Source: Tardiphaga sp. P9-11
GTDB lineage: Bacteria > Pseudomonadota > Alphaproteobacteria > Rhizobiales > Xanthobacteraceae
Assembly: GCF_008329525.1 (NCBI RefSeq)
Contig: NZ_NPKQ01000003.1
Span: 124,001-188,000, forward strand
DNA length: 64,000 nt
Direction: 5' to 3'
Below the pieces are notes generated by a model. The model was given only the letters and a program-made list of their open reading frames with translations. It searched no databases and was not told the DNA's origin. The position numbers and the translations under genes were made by a program. Positions 18,421 through 27,548 of this stretch are shown here, in pieces. Within the stretch, counting starts at the first letter, position 1; every line of letters starts with the position of its first letter.

Positions 18421-19773
18421 ATGCGCGCGGAACTAGCACGACGATACGGGCAGGACAGACTTCCACGCTACACCAGTTATCCCACGGCTCCTCACTTCGC
18501 CCCGGTGATCGGCGAAGCCGATTACCGGCGGTGGCTGCAGACGATGTCGTCCGAACGCCCAGCCTCGCTCTATCTGCATGTACCGTTCTGCCGATCGATG
18601 TGTTGGTATTGCGGGTGTCACACCTCCGTAACCAAGCACGACGATCCGGTCGCGATCTACGCGTCCGGCCTACGGACCGAAGCGCGTCTCGTTGCAGAGG
18701 CGATCGGCGAGCGGTTTCCGATCTCGCACATCCACTTCGGTGGCGGAACCCCGACGATCATGAGCCCCGAGACTTTCGTCGATCTCGTCGGGGCTTTGCG
18801 TCATTCGTATGCGGTGCTCCCGGATGCCGAGGTGGCTGTTGAGATCGACCCACGAACATTGACACAGGCCATGACGGAAGCGTTGGGGCATAGCGGCGTC
18901 AATCGTGCCAGCCTCGGCGTCCAGAGCTTCGATCCTGCCGTGCAACGCGCCATCAACCGCTTTCAGAGTCTCGAGAAAACCGCCTTGTCGGTCGAAGGGC
19001 TGCGGAAGGTCGGCGTCACCCGTTTCAATTTCGATCTGCTCTATGGCTTGCCACTGCAAACGGTGGCGTCTTGCCTGGACACCGTCGCCAAATGCATAGA
19101 GCTTCGTCCGGATCGCTTCTCGGTCTTCGGCTATGCGCACATCCCCTCGTTCAAGAAGCACCAACGTAAAATCGCGGAAGACACCCTGCCGGGCAGCGTC
19201 GAGCGACATCTTCAGTCAGAAGCCATTGCACAGGCGCTGGTCGATGCAGGATACGTGCGCATCGGCCTCGACCACTTCGCCCTTCCCGATGACGAGCTCG
19301 CCGCGGCGAAACATGAAGGCCGGCTGCACCGGAATTTCCAGGGGTACACCGACGATGCCGCCGAAAACCTCATCGGTCTTGGGGCCAGCGCCATCGGCCG
19401 CATGCCGCAAGGGTTTGTGCAGAACGTCGTAGCCACGCGCGACTATCTCGCTTGCGTCGCAGAGGAGAAGCTCGCTACCGTCAAGGGCTACGCATTCACC
19501 GAGGACGACCGATTCCGCGCCGATATCATCGAGCGCATCATGTGCGACATGACCGTCGACCCCCCTCGGCTCGCCCGGCAACATGGTCGAGATCCCGAGA
19601 CCGCCGTGGTTGATCGGATGAGGCTGCAGAACCTGGTCGCCGACGGCGCCGTGACGATGACCGGCGATCGGATCACTATCCGCGATGGCGCCGAGTTCCT
19701 GGTACGCAGCGTCGCTTCGGCGTTCGATGCTCATCTGGCAAAGTCGGCAGCCGTTCACAGCCGGGCGGTCTAA
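18421..19773 (+). CDS. hemN: Oxygen-independent coproporphyrinogen III oxidase (radical SAM)
   Basis: Heme-biosynthesis enzyme of 450 residues that decarboxylates coproporphyrinogen III to protoporphyrinogen IX without oxygen. The radical-SAM cluster cysteines are C57, C61 and C64, followed by C66, in HVPFCRSMCWYCGCHT, the CxxxCxxCxC arrangement of true HemN. HIHFGGGTP, VEIDPRTL and SLGVQSFDPAVQRAINR follow, and the C-terminal HemN domain is complete, so it is HemN rather than HemW. A GGAAAG site precedes the ATG. It stands alone in a gene-poor stretch with a FixK-type box upstream, which suggests induction at low oxygen. Confidence 0.95.
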   Translation: MRAELARRYGQDRLPRYTSYPTAPHFAPVIGEADYRRWLQTMSSERPASLYLHVPFCRSMCWYCGCHTSVTKHDDPVAIYASGLRTEARLVAEAIGERFPISHIHFGGGTPTIMSPETFVDLVGALRHSYAVLPDAEVAVEIDPRTLTQAMTEALGHSGVNRASLGVQSFDPAVQRAINRFQSLEKTALSVEGLRKVGVTRFNFDLLYGLPLQTVASCLDTVAKCIELRPDRFSVFGYAHIPSFKKHQRKIAEDTLPGSVERHLQSEAIAQALVDAGYVRIGLDHFALPDDELAAAKHEGRLHRNFQGYTDDAAENLIGLGASAIGRMPQGFVQNVVATRDYLACVAEEKLATVKGYAFTEDDRFRADIIERIMCDMTVDPPRLARQHGRDPETAVVDRMRLQNLVADGAVTMTGDRITIRDGAEFLVRSVASAFDAHLAKSAAVHSRAV

Positions 19774-19995
19774 AACGTGGCCCCGGCTGGCCGCCGAGGC
19801 AGTTTGGGCGCTCGCATTTCTTTATGCCGTGTTGATGGTGGGAAAGTTCGCAGTTTTGCTCTCCAAATGGTGGCGATTTGAGCCGCCCCTTAGTCTTCGG
19901 CCAGACTGCGGCGGTGCTTAATCGCGCGCGTGTAAAACAAGTGATTAGGTCATTGATCAACGGACTTGGTGAGGAAACACGTCGCTCCATCCTGC

Positions 19996-20391
19996 AAGCC
20001 GGACTCGAAGGGCGTGCTCTACGCACTGGGCGCGATCTCGGGCGGGCTTTCGCTGTGGGTCGAAGATGGCAAGCTCAGCTTTGAGTACAATCTGTACGAG
20101 ATCGAACGGACGAGGCTCGATACGACTGCTCCGCTCCCGACCGGAAAGATCAAGATCGAAGTCGAAACACGCGTGGCGAGCAGCGCACACGCTGGTGCTC
20201 TCGACATCGTCATCCGCGTGGACGGAAAAGAAGTGGCCAAGGGCCGGGTGCCTCGCTCAACCTCGCTCGGGTTTACTGCCAATGACGCTTTCGACGTCGG
20301 CCGTGACAGCTATTCGCTGGTCTCGTTCGCGTATTATGACCGCAAGCCATTTGCGTTCAACGGAAAGATCAACCGTCTACGGGTTGAGTAG
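19996..20391 (+). pseudogene. C-terminal remnant of an arylsulfatase
   Basis: About 131 codons resemble only the C-terminal beta domain of large bacterial arylsulfatases: KGVLYALGAISGGLSLWVEDG, FEYNLYEIERT, IEVETRV, VDGKEVAKGRV, and the terminal SFAYYDRKPFAFNGKINRL. The sulfatase catalytic domain, including the formylglycine CxPxR motif, is absent; in-frame stops lie just upstream (TGA at 19954) and the only available start is a TTG at 19966 without a clear ribosome site. The 19774-19995 stretch shows no further sulfatase. It is best read as the 3' end left by a deletion or rearrangement. Confidence 0.75.
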
Positions 20392-20810
20392 CCGACCAAC
20401 AAGTTTCTCGAAGAGCCGGGCATCAAGGGGTGGCCTGCGCCCGACAAAAGTCCGGCTCACTCCGCCGTGGCAAAGATTTCAGTTAACCGAGACCGATCGT
20501 CGACCACGAGAACCGCGCCAGCTCGCAGGTGCATAGGGTAATGCTGCATATGACGACGCGCGCTTGACCGTTGCGGCGCGATGCAGTGCGATGCGCTTCA
20601 ACGCAAACATCCATGCGATCAGGCCCGGCGCGGTCTTGCATCGCGACGCTGACACGGACGGCGTGGCCAACGATGTCGTCCTCAATCCAAATTGTCTGGG
20701 CATTCAAACCTCCATCCGGTGATTCCGACTACGCCAAAAAGGCGCTCCGAATCCTAGTCGAGGTTGAATTTATGCACTGCGAATCTTGCGGCTCACTTGC
20801 GTTGCGTCAA
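20392..20810. other. Stretch without a convincing gene between the sulfatase remnant and a small gene
   Basis: No recognised family is seen. On the minus strand a GGAGG lies five bases before an ATG at 20703. The frame it opens (to 20479) has little protein character. The neighbouring frame (20483-20707, with IWIEDDIVGHAVRVSVAMQ) looks more protein-like but would need a TTG with a badly spaced ribosome site. This could be a small gene broken by a frameshift. Confidence 0.35.
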
Positions 20811-20990
20811 TCAGTGCAGAACGACGTGCGCCATATGGTCATCAAACGGCCGTGCGGCCATCTGCGCGCGCAGTTCGGCGAGTTCGGTCTCGAGCTGCTG
20901 ATTGACGAGAATGAGTGCGGCAACGGTACCACGGGTGTCACCATGGCAGGCGGCGATGAGATCGTCGACTTCCGCGTCTAGCTTGGTCAT
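20811..20990 (-). CDS. Small conserved-looking hypothetical protein, 59 residues
   Basis: A short gene encoding an acidic, helix-prone protein that begins MTKLDAEVDDLIAACHG and continues with VAALILVNQQLETELAELRAQM, a likely amphipathic or coiled-coil helix. The ATG at 20990 has AGGAGA eight bases upstream, one of the better ribosome sites in the window, and the frame closes with TGA. No membrane segment or signal is present. Function is unknown. It stands alone in a gene-poor stretch. The case rests on the start signals and residue composition, not on a recognised family. Confidence 0.6.
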   Translation of the reverse strand: MTKLDAEVDDLIAACHGDTRGTVAALILVNQQLETELAELRAQMAARPFDDHMAHVVLH

Positions 20991-21290
20991 TGGAAAAATC
21001 TCCTGCCACGCTTTCGGTTGCCTTCAAATATCGGCTAAGCGTTGCATCAATATTAAACGATACCGGAGTCTCCGGCTTCATCGCCAACGTGCATGGATAC
21101 CGGTTAAGGGCGCCTTTCCGGGTCCAAAGAATCCACACGCGACTTTCTACGATCGGCTTGGGCCACCGGCTTCAATTGCCGCGGTGCAACCGCGCGTTGA
21201 TCGCAAAATCGCTGGTTTCTGAGTAGTCATGGCCCGCAAAGGCGGCTACGGCCGTCAGGCTGATCAAGACGCGAATTCAAGGACATGCCA
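20991..21290. other. Intergenic region between the small gene and the first aldehyde dehydrogenase
   Basis: These 300 bp lie between divergent genes and must hold both promoters. No palindrome or protein gene stands out. An AAGGA at 21279-21283 serves the aldehyde dehydrogenase start. Confidence 0.4.
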
Positions 21291-22793
21291 ATGATGAACG
21301 ACGGTCGCCCGTTCGGGCTCTACATCGATGGTCGCTTCCAGCCGGCCTCCGCCGGCCGCACGATCCGGATCGAGAACCCGAAAGATCGCAGCCATCTGGC
21401 CGACGTCGCCGAGGGCGACGAGACAGACATCGACCTTGCCATCGACGCGGCCGAACGCGCCGGCAAGGTCTGGGCGGCAACGCCCGGCGCTGTGCGCGGC
21501 GACATTATGCACCGCGCCGGCGAGTTACTCGCCAGGAAGCTGCCCGATCTGGTTACCATCGAGGTTGACCAGATCGGCCGAGCCCGCCGCGAGATGACGG
21601 CGCAGCTCGGCCGTTTGCCGGAATGGTTTCGCTATTTCGGCGCGGTCGCGCGCACCCATGAAGACACCGTGCCGCCGTTCGGCGGCAATTTGCTGAACTA
21701 TACCCGCCGCGTGCCACTCGGAGTGGTCGGCCATGTCACGCCGTGGAATCACCCGCTGCTGATCCTCACCAAGAAGATCGCGCCGTCGATGGCGGCCGGC
21801 AATACGATGGTGGTGAAGCCCAGCGAACTCGCGCCGATCACACCTCTTCTACTCGGCGACATCTTCAAGGAAGCCGGCGTGCCCGATGGCGTCTACAATG
21901 TCGTGCCCGGCTATGGCGCGACCGCCGGCAAGGCGCTGACATCCAGCAAGCGCATCAAGAAGATCGATCTCACCGGGGGCACCGAGACCGGCAAGATGGT
22001 CGCGTCCATGGCCGGCGCCAACCTGACCAAGGTTGCGGCCGAACTCGGCGGCAAGGCTGCCGTGATCATGTTCGACGATACGCCGATCGAACGCGGTGTG
22101 GCGGCCGCGCTGTTCGCCTCCTTCATTGCCACCGGCCAGACCTGCGTGCAGGGCGCGCGCCTGCTGGTGCAGCGCTCGGTGCATGATGCTGTCGTTGCCG
22201 AACTGGTCCGCCGCACCAACATGATCCGGATCGGCGATCCGCAGGACATGGCGACGCAGATGGGACCGCTGGTGTCAGCCAAACAACGCGAACTGACGGA
22301 GCGCTATATCAGGATCGGCCTAGAGGAAAGTGCGACACTCGCCGCCGGCGGCAAGCGCCCGGACGGCAAGGCCTTCGAGAGCGGCTACTATCATCAACCG
22401 ACAATCTTCACCGACGTGACCGGCAATATGCGGATCGCGCAGGAAGAGATCTTCGGGCCAGTCGTCGTCGTGATCCCGTTCGACACGGAAGAGGAAGCCA
22501 TCGCGCTGTCCAACGGCACCGAATTCGGGTTGGCCACCTCGATCTGGACCCGCGATGTCACCCGCGCGCATCGCGTCGCACATCAACTTGAGAGCGGCAT
22601 CGTCTGGATCAACGACCACCACCGCATCGATCCCTGCTCGCCCTGGGGTGGCTTCAAGATGAGCGGCATCGGCCGCGAGAACGGGCTGATCGCCTATGAG
22701 GAATACACCCAGATCCAGAACGTGATCGTCAATCTCTCGGATGAGCCGTTCGACTGGTATGCCGACGACGGGCAGGAGAAGCGGTATAGCTAA
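21291..22793 (+). CDS. NAD(P)-dependent aldehyde dehydrogenase
   Basis: Aldehyde dehydrogenase of 500 residues that oxidises an aldehyde to its acid. The active site has C285 in ATGQTCVQGA and general base E251 in AAELGGKA; the cofactor region shows VTPWNHPLLILTKKIAPSMAAGNTMVVKPSE. The PWNHPL and TCVQGA variants differ from the other two copies in the window, so it is a distinct subfamily. The ATG at 21291 is chosen because AAGGA lies seven bases ahead; the ATG at 21285 is too close to it. It converges on an aldo/keto reductase across a long palindrome. The substrate is unknown. Confidence 0.93.
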   Translation: MMNDGRPFGLYIDGRFQPASAGRTIRIENPKDRSHLADVAEGDETDIDLAIDAAERAGKVWAATPGAVRGDIMHRAGELLARKLPDLVTIEVDQIGRARREMTAQLGRLPEWFRYFGAVARTHEDTVPPFGGNLLNYTRRVPLGVVGHVTPWNHPLLILTKKIAPSMAAGNTMVVKPSELAPITPLLLGDIFKEAGVPDGVYNVVPGYGATAGKALTSSKRIKKIDLTGGTETGKMVASMAGANLTKVAAELGGKAAVIMFDDTPIERGVAAALFASFIATGQTCVQGARLLVQRSVHDAVVAELVRRTNMIRIGDPQDMATQMGPLVSAKQRELTERYIRIGLEESATLAAGGKRPDGKAFESGYYHQPTIFTDVTGNMRIAQEEIFGPVVVVIPFDTEEEAIALSNGTEFGLATSIWTRDVTRAHRVAHQLESGIVWINDHHRIDPCSPWGGFKMSGIGRENGLIAYEEYTQIQNVIVNLSDEPFDWYADDGQEKRYS

Positions 22794-22806
22794 AGCACGC
22801 AAAAAG

Positions 22807-22844
22807 CGTAGGGCGGATTACGCCTTCGGCTAATCCGCCCTACG
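22807..22844. repeat. REP-like palindrome / bidirectional terminator between convergent genes
   Basis: A 14 bp perfect stem, CGTAGGGCGGATTA against TAATCCGCCCTACG, encloses the 10-base loop CGCCTTCGGC. It sits in the 58 bp between the aldehyde dehydrogenase and aldo/keto reductase stops. From memory, elements of this sequence type are dispersed in Bradyrhizobium-like genomes. No long T-run follows on either side, so it is more a REP-like element than a textbook terminator, though it could end both transcripts. Confidence 0.75.
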
Positions 22845-22851
22845 TCTACTG

Positions 22852-23832
22852 CTAGCCGAATCCCGCCACGGCATGCGGCACATACGGCGCTTCGAGCGCT
22901 GCGATCTCTTCACTCGTCAGCCTGAGCGACAGCGCAGCGATTGCGTCGGTCAGATGCGCCGGCTTCGACGCACCGACGATCGGCGACGTGATCTCCTTCT
23001 TCTGCAACAGCCAAGCCATCGCGACCTGTGCCTGCGGTACTCCGCGGACCTTGGCGACCGCGGCCACCTGCTCGACGATCTTGCGATCGGACTCCTCGGA
23101 CTGCGCATAGAGCGTCTTGCCGAATTCATCGGTATTTTGACGCTCGCTGGTCTCGTCCCAGGCCCGCGTCAGGCGCCCGCGCGCCAGCGGGCTCCACGGC
23201 ATCACAGCAATCTTCTGGTCGGCGCAGAGCGGGAGCATCTCGCGCTCCTCCTCCCGATTCAGCAGATTGACATGGTTCTGCATGCTGACGAATTCGGTCC
23301 AACTGTTTAGCCGCGACGTATAGAGCGCCTTGGAGAACTGCCACGCATACATGCTGGACGCGCCGATATAGCGGACCTTGCCAGCCTTTACGACGTCATG
23401 CAGCGCTTCCAGCGTCTCCTCGATAGGTGTGTTCTTGTCCAGACGGTGGATCTGATAGAGATCGATATAATCGGTGCCGAGCCGGCGCAGACTGTGATCG
23501 ACCTCGGTCATGATCGCCTTGCGCGACAGGCCCATGCCGTTCGGACCCTTGCGCATGCGGTTATAGACCTTGGTCGCCAGCACCACGTCGTCGCGCTTTG
23601 CAAAATCCTTCAACGCACGGCCGACGATTTCTTCCGACGTGCCATCCGAATAGACATTCGCGGTGTCGAAGAAGTTGATGCCAAGTTCAATGGCCTGCTT
23701 GATTAGCGGCCGGCTTTTCTCCTCGTCCAACGTCCATGCATGGGCGCCGCGATCGGAGATGCCATAGGTCATGCATCCCAGAGACAAACGCGAGACATCC
23801 AGACCAGTATTTCCAAATTTGACGTAGTCCAC
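22852..23832 (-). CDS. Aldo/keto reductase
   Basis: NADPH-dependent aldo/keto reductase of 326 residues with the full catalytic tetrad: D56 and Y61 in FFDTANVYSDG, K88 in LATKVY and H129 in DLYQIHRLD. The C-terminal cofactor region includes SPIVGASKPAHL. The start is a GTG at 23832 with GGGAGA six bases upstream; the nearby ATG at 23837 is out of frame. Family members of this type (YajO/Tas/PhdYeiE-like) reduce diverse carbonyls; no specific substrate is visible. It is followed upstream on the same strand, 31 bp away, by an SDR gene, and the two are likely co-transcribed. Confidence 0.92.
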   Translation of the reverse strand: MDYVKFGNTGLDVSRLSLGCMTYGISDRGAHAWTLDEEKSRPLIKQAIELGINFFDTANVYSDGTSEEIVGRALKDFAKRDDVVLATKVYNRMRKGPNGMGLSRKAIMTEVDHSLRRLGTDYIDLYQIHRLDKNTPIEETLEALHDVVKAGKVRYIGASSMYAWQFSKALYTSRLNSWTEFVSMQNHVNLLNREEEREMLPLCADQKIAVMPWSPLARGRLTRAWDETSERQNTDEFGKTLYAQSEESDRKIVEQVAAVAKVRGVPQAQVAMAWLLQKKEITSPIVGASKPAHLTDAIAALSLRLTSEEIAALEAPYVPHAVAGFG

Positions 23833-23863
23833 GGCATTTCTCCCTTATTGTTCTAGTTGGTTT

Positions 23864-24715
23864 CTATTTGCGTTTGACGAAATCTGCGAAGGCGTCGGCA
23901 TAGTCGGGATGCCAGCGCGACAGCGCCGGCCTGTTCTCGACGACATCGCCGATGGCCCACAACATGCGGCGCTCGTCGAGCGCGCGCGGCACGTCGTTAT
24001 CCGGGCACAGGATATAGAAGTCGCCGACCTCGAGCCGTTGCATCATGAAGTCCACGGTCTGCTCGGCTGTCCACGCCGCATCCGGCTTCTCGGTGCGACC
24101 GCCGGCTGCGAGCGGCGTGAAGACAAAACCCGGGATCAGCAGATGTGCGGAGATCTGGCTGCCCTCGGTATTGCGCAGCTCATGCGCCAGTGCCTCGGTA
24201 TAGGCTTTCACGCCGGCCTTGGAGACATTGTAGGCGGGATTGCCGGGCGGCGTGGTGATGCCCTGCTTGGAGCCGGTATTGATAATCAGGCCCGGCCGCT
24301 TGCGCGCGATCATATTTGTCGCGAAGGCCTGACAGCCATTGACGATGCCCCAGAGATTGACGCCGAGCAGCCGCTCCCAATTCTCCCGTGGCCCGAGTGC
24401 CGAGGTTGGCACCTGAATGCCGGCATTGTTCATCAGCACGTCGCAGCCGCCGAAGCGGGCCTGCACATCGGCCGCGAGCTTGACCATCGCATCGAGATTG
24501 CTGACATCGACGCTGGCCGTCATCACATCATTATGTCCGCCGCGCGCCACGCTGGCGATCTTGCCAGCCGCGTCAGCCAGACGATCCTCTCCGAGATCCA
24601 CAATGCAGATGCGCAGACCCAACCGCGCAAAGGCCTTCGCTGCGGCAAGGCCAATGCCCGAGGCGCCTCCCGTGATGACGGCAACGGAACCTGCGGACAA
24701 AGCGGGATGGGACAT
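23864..24715 (-). CDS. SDR family NAD(P)-dependent oxidoreductase
   Basis: Short-chain dehydrogenase of 283 residues. The cofactor loop is TGGASGIG (15-22), the IVD aspartate at 40 favours NAD, NNAG is at 96-99, and catalytic residues are S149, Y162 and K166 (YNVSK). The C-terminal extension of about 40 residues beyond the core is longer than in the other SDRs here. The ATG at 24715 has GGAG six bases upstream, while an upstream start to 24751 has none. It precedes the aldo/keto reductase gene and probably shares its transcript. Confidence 0.9.
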   Translation of the reverse strand: MSHPALSAGSVAVITGGASGIGLAAAKAFARLGLRICIVDLGEDRLADAAGKIASVARGGHNDVMTASVDVSNLDAMVKLAADVQARFGGCDVLMNNAGIQVPTSALGPRENWERLLGVNLWGIVNGCQAFATNMIARKRPGLIINTGSKQGITTPPGNPAYNVSKAGVKAYTEALAHELRNTEGSQISAHLLIPGFVFTPLAAGGRTEKPDAAWTAEQTVDFMMQRLEVGDFYILCPDNDVPRALDERRMLWAIGDVVENRPALSRWHPDYADAFADFVKRK

Positions 24716-24821
24716 GATGTTCTCCAGAACCGGGAGGTTGCGCAGATGCATATAGCATCAAGGCGCATCTTCGCATCTCACATGATTGCTAACGCATGGA
24801 CCGCCGTCCATCCGCGCATGG

Positions 24822-25898
24822 CTATGACTTCTTGCCGTGAAACACTTCGTTGACAGTCTTGATCGCGCCCGTATCTGATGCCGCATAGCCGGGCAGCTTC
24901 ACCAGCGCGTCGCGGAACTCGGCGCCGCGCAGCACCGCGAGAATATGCTGCATCGGCGCCTGCTCCAGCAGTGTCTCGCGACAGACGAAATAGTAGTCCT
25001 CAGTCAGCAGCCGCACGAAATCCAGTCCGAACTGCCGCGCCGCGGCCTCGACGCCGAAGGCGACGTCGGCCATGTCGCTGGCCACATAGGCCGCGACCGC
25101 GGCATGGGTGAACTCCACCTGTTCGTAGCCGTTAATCTGCGCGGGCTCGATCTTGTGTTGACGAAGAAGCTGATCGAACAACAACCCAGTGCCGGAATCC
25201 TGATCGCGATTGACGAAGCGGATCGCGGGATTGATCAGCGCCTCCATCGATGTGATGCGCAGCGGATTGCCTGGCTTGACCATCAGGCCCATTTCGCGCG
25301 TTGCAAAGCCGACGACGCGATGGACCCGGTTGTCTACCCATTCCTTGCAGGCATTGACACTGCGCTTGCGTAGCTCACCGCGCGGCAGATGCACGCCGGC
25401 GAGATCGCAGGTGTTATGCGCCAGCGACACCAGCGAGGTCTGGTTGCTGACATAACGCAGATCGATACCCGCTCCAGCCGTCGCATTCAGCATCTCGCGC
25501 AGTTTTGACACCGCAAAGCCGTGGCTGGCGTGAACGCGGATGATGGCGGGATGATCGGGCAGCAGCTCCTTGAGCTCGGTGGCCAGTTCCTGCGCGAGAT
25601 TTTCCAGTTGCGGTCCGAGCCGCGCTTCCAGCCGCTCGCCGGCCCAGACCAGTTTTTCGCCGAATGCCGTCAGCTTGGTGCCCTTGCCCTTGCTGCGCTC
25701 GACGACGGGCACGCCGAAGAAGGCCGACCAGTCATTCACCAGACTCCACGCATGACGATAGGACAGTTGGTTGCGGCTGGCCGCCAGCGTCAGCTTGCCG
25801 GTCTCATTGATGTCCTTGAGAAAGCCGAGCATCACCGATGTCGGCTGCCGCGAGCCCGGCTTGCGAAAACGCCAGATGGTTTCGATATCGATGCGCAT
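24822..25898 (-). CDS. ModE-like winged helix regulator with a periplasmic-binding-protein-like domain
   Basis: One-component regulator of 358 residues. The first ~100 residues are a ModE/LysR-type winged helix (MLGFLKDINETGKLTLAASRNQLSYRHAWSLVNDWSAFFG, then RSKGKGTKLTAFGEKLV), where the LSYRHAW helix matches the ModE recognition region. Residues about 115-345 form a PBP-like domain (PF12727 type), with FVNRDQDSGTGLLFDQLL being the hallmark. In known proteins that domain accompanies molybdopterin or molybdate functions. The gene is divergent from an aldehyde dehydrogenase with 129 bp between starts, and a ModE-box-like palindrome lies at 27552-27579. The true effector is unknown. Confidence 0.82.
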   Translation of the reverse strand: MRIDIETIWRFRKPGSRQPTSVMLGFLKDINETGKLTLAASRNQLSYRHAWSLVNDWSAFFGVPVVERSKGKGTKLTAFGEKLVWAGERLEARLGPQLENLAQELATELKELLPDHPAIIRVHASHGFAVSKLREMLNATAGAGIDLRYVSNQTSLVSLAHNTCDLAGVHLPRGELRKRSVNACKEWVDNRVHRVVGFATREMGLMVKPGNPLRITSMEALINPAIRFVNRDQDSGTGLLFDQLLRQHKIEPAQINGYEQVEFTHAAVAAYVASDMADVAFGVEAAARQFGLDFVRLLTEDYYFVCRETLLEQAPMQHILAVLRGAEFRDALVKLPGYAASDTGAIKTVNEVFHGKKS

Positions 25899-26027
25899 CG
25901 TGCTCCCTGTGGCCGCGTCACCTATGTTCGTGACTGCATATGTGCCGCCGCGCCGTGACTCCCGTTATCATATTTACTGTCGACGCCCCTCCTGATCCGA
26001 TCGTCGAAACATCGGGAGGTATACGCT

Positions 26028-27512
26028 ATGCCAGAGATCTCACATGCCGGTCTTGCCGTTTCTGCGTCGTCGAAACTGACGCGCAAACGTCTCCTCATCG
26101 ACGGCCAGCAGGTCGAGCCGTTGTCCGGTCGCTATTTCGATGTCCTCAACCCCGCAACCGGCGAAATCATCGCCGTGGTTGCCGAAGCCGACAGCGGCGA
26201 TATCGACCGTGCGGTCCGCGCGGCGCGCAAGGCGCTCGAAGGTCCGTGGGGCCGCATGCGCGCGGCCGATCGCGGTCTTGTCCTGCAGCGCTTCGCACAA
26301 CTGCTGGAAGATCACGCGCAGGAACTGATCGCGCTGGAAAGCCTCGACACCGGCAAGCCGCTCGCCGCCGTGCAGCGCCAGGATCTGCCCGCCGCCATCG
26401 ACACGCTGCGTTACTATGCGGGCTGGGCCGACAAGATCAACGGACAGGTGATCCCGGCGCGCCATGATGCGCTGACCTATACGGTACGCGAGCCGGTCGG
26501 CGTCGTCGGCGCCATCGTGCCATGGAATTTCCCGCTGATGATCGGGATGTGGAAGATCGCGCCGGCGCTCGCCTGCGGCTGCACCGTCGTGCTGAAACCC
26601 GCCGAAATCACGCCGCTGTCCGCACTGCGGATCGGCGAACTGGCACTGGAAGCGGGCCTGCCGCCGGGCACGCTGAATATCGTGCCGGGATTTGGCAAGA
26701 CCGCCGGCCGCGCCATGGTCGATCATCCCGATATCGACAAGATCACCTTCACGGGATCGCCGACTGTCGGCCGCGAAATCCTCGCCGGCGCTGCCGGCAA
26801 TCTGAAACGCGTCACCCTCGAACTCGGCGGCAAATCCGCCAATGTGATCTTCGACGACGCGGATCTGGATTCCGCCACCAAGGCCGCCGCCTCCGGCATC
26901 TTCTTTAATTCCGGACAGGTCTGTTCGGCCGGCTCGCGCATCCTCGCGCATGCGTCCGTCTATGACGAAGTCGTGGAGCGCATGACGGCGCGCGCCAAGG
27001 CGATCCGCGTCGGCGATCCCACGCAGTCCGGGACCACGATGGGACCCATCGTCTCGGAACTGCAGATGAAGCGCGTGCTGGAATATGTCGATATCGGCAC
27101 CAAGGAGGGCGCCGATGTCACGACCGGCGGCACGCGCATCGGTGACCGCGGTTATTTCGTCGCGCCTACGGTGTTCGCCAATGTCGAACACGAAATGCGC
27201 GTCTCGCAGGAGGAGATCTTTGGTCCCGTCGTCAGCATCATCAGGTTCTTTGACGAGGCCGATGCCGTGAGCAAGGCCAATGGCACCAAATACAGCCTTG
27301 CTGCCGGCGTCTGGAGCTCGGATATCGGCCGCGTGCAGCGCTTCGCCAAACAGGTGAAAGCCGGCACGGTCTGGATCAACACCTATGGCTATACGGATGT
27401 CCGGCTCCCCTGGGGTGGTTCGCGCGATTCCGGTTTCGGCCGCGAGCATGGCGATGCCGCGCTTGCGAACTTCACCGAGCCGAAGGCCATCTGGATGAAT
27501 CTGAACGTCTGA
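26028..27512 (+). CDS. NAD-dependent aldehyde dehydrogenase (betaine/aromatic aldehyde type)
   Basis: Aldehyde dehydrogenase of 494 residues with C299 in GQVCSAGSR, E265 in LELGGKSAN, the VPWNFPLMIGMWKIAPALACG segment and the FTGSPTVGREI cofactor loop. This is the group that includes betaine and phenylacetaldehyde dehydrogenases. GGGAGG lies seven bases before the ATG. It is divergent from the ModE/PBP-like regulator, which is its most likely regulator, and is followed by a glutamine amidotransferase whose predicted promoter overlaps a palindrome. Substrate unknown. Confidence 0.93.
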   Translation: MPEISHAGLAVSASSKLTRKRLLIDGQQVEPLSGRYFDVLNPATGEIIAVVAEADSGDIDRAVRAARKALEGPWGRMRAADRGLVLQRFAQLLEDHAQELIALESLDTGKPLAAVQRQDLPAAIDTLRYYAGWADKINGQVIPARHDALTYTVREPVGVVGAIVPWNFPLMIGMWKIAPALACGCTVVLKPAEITPLSALRIGELALEAGLPPGTLNIVPGFGKTAGRAMVDHPDIDKITFTGSPTVGREILAGAAGNLKRVTLELGGKSANVIFDDADLDSATKAAASGIFFNSGQVCSAGSRILAHASVYDEVVERMTARAKAIRVGDPTQSGTTMGPIVSELQMKRVLEYVDIGTKEGADVTTGGTRIGDRGYFVAPTVFANVEHEMRVSQEEIFGPVVSIIRFFDEADAVSKANGTKYSLAAGVWSSDIGRVQRFAKQVKAGTVWINTYGYTDVRLPWGGSRDSGFGREHGDAALANFTEPKAIWMNLNV

Positions 27513-27548
27513 GGCGCCTAGCGCATCCTTGCGTCGTACGATTGGCTG

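Noticed and set aside
26040-27449. 469-residue frame antisense to an aldehyde dehydrogenase
   Set aside because: The plus strand encodes a complete aldehyde dehydrogenase with active-site residues; the antisense frame is a by-product of GC-rich codon use and has no ribosome site or motifs.
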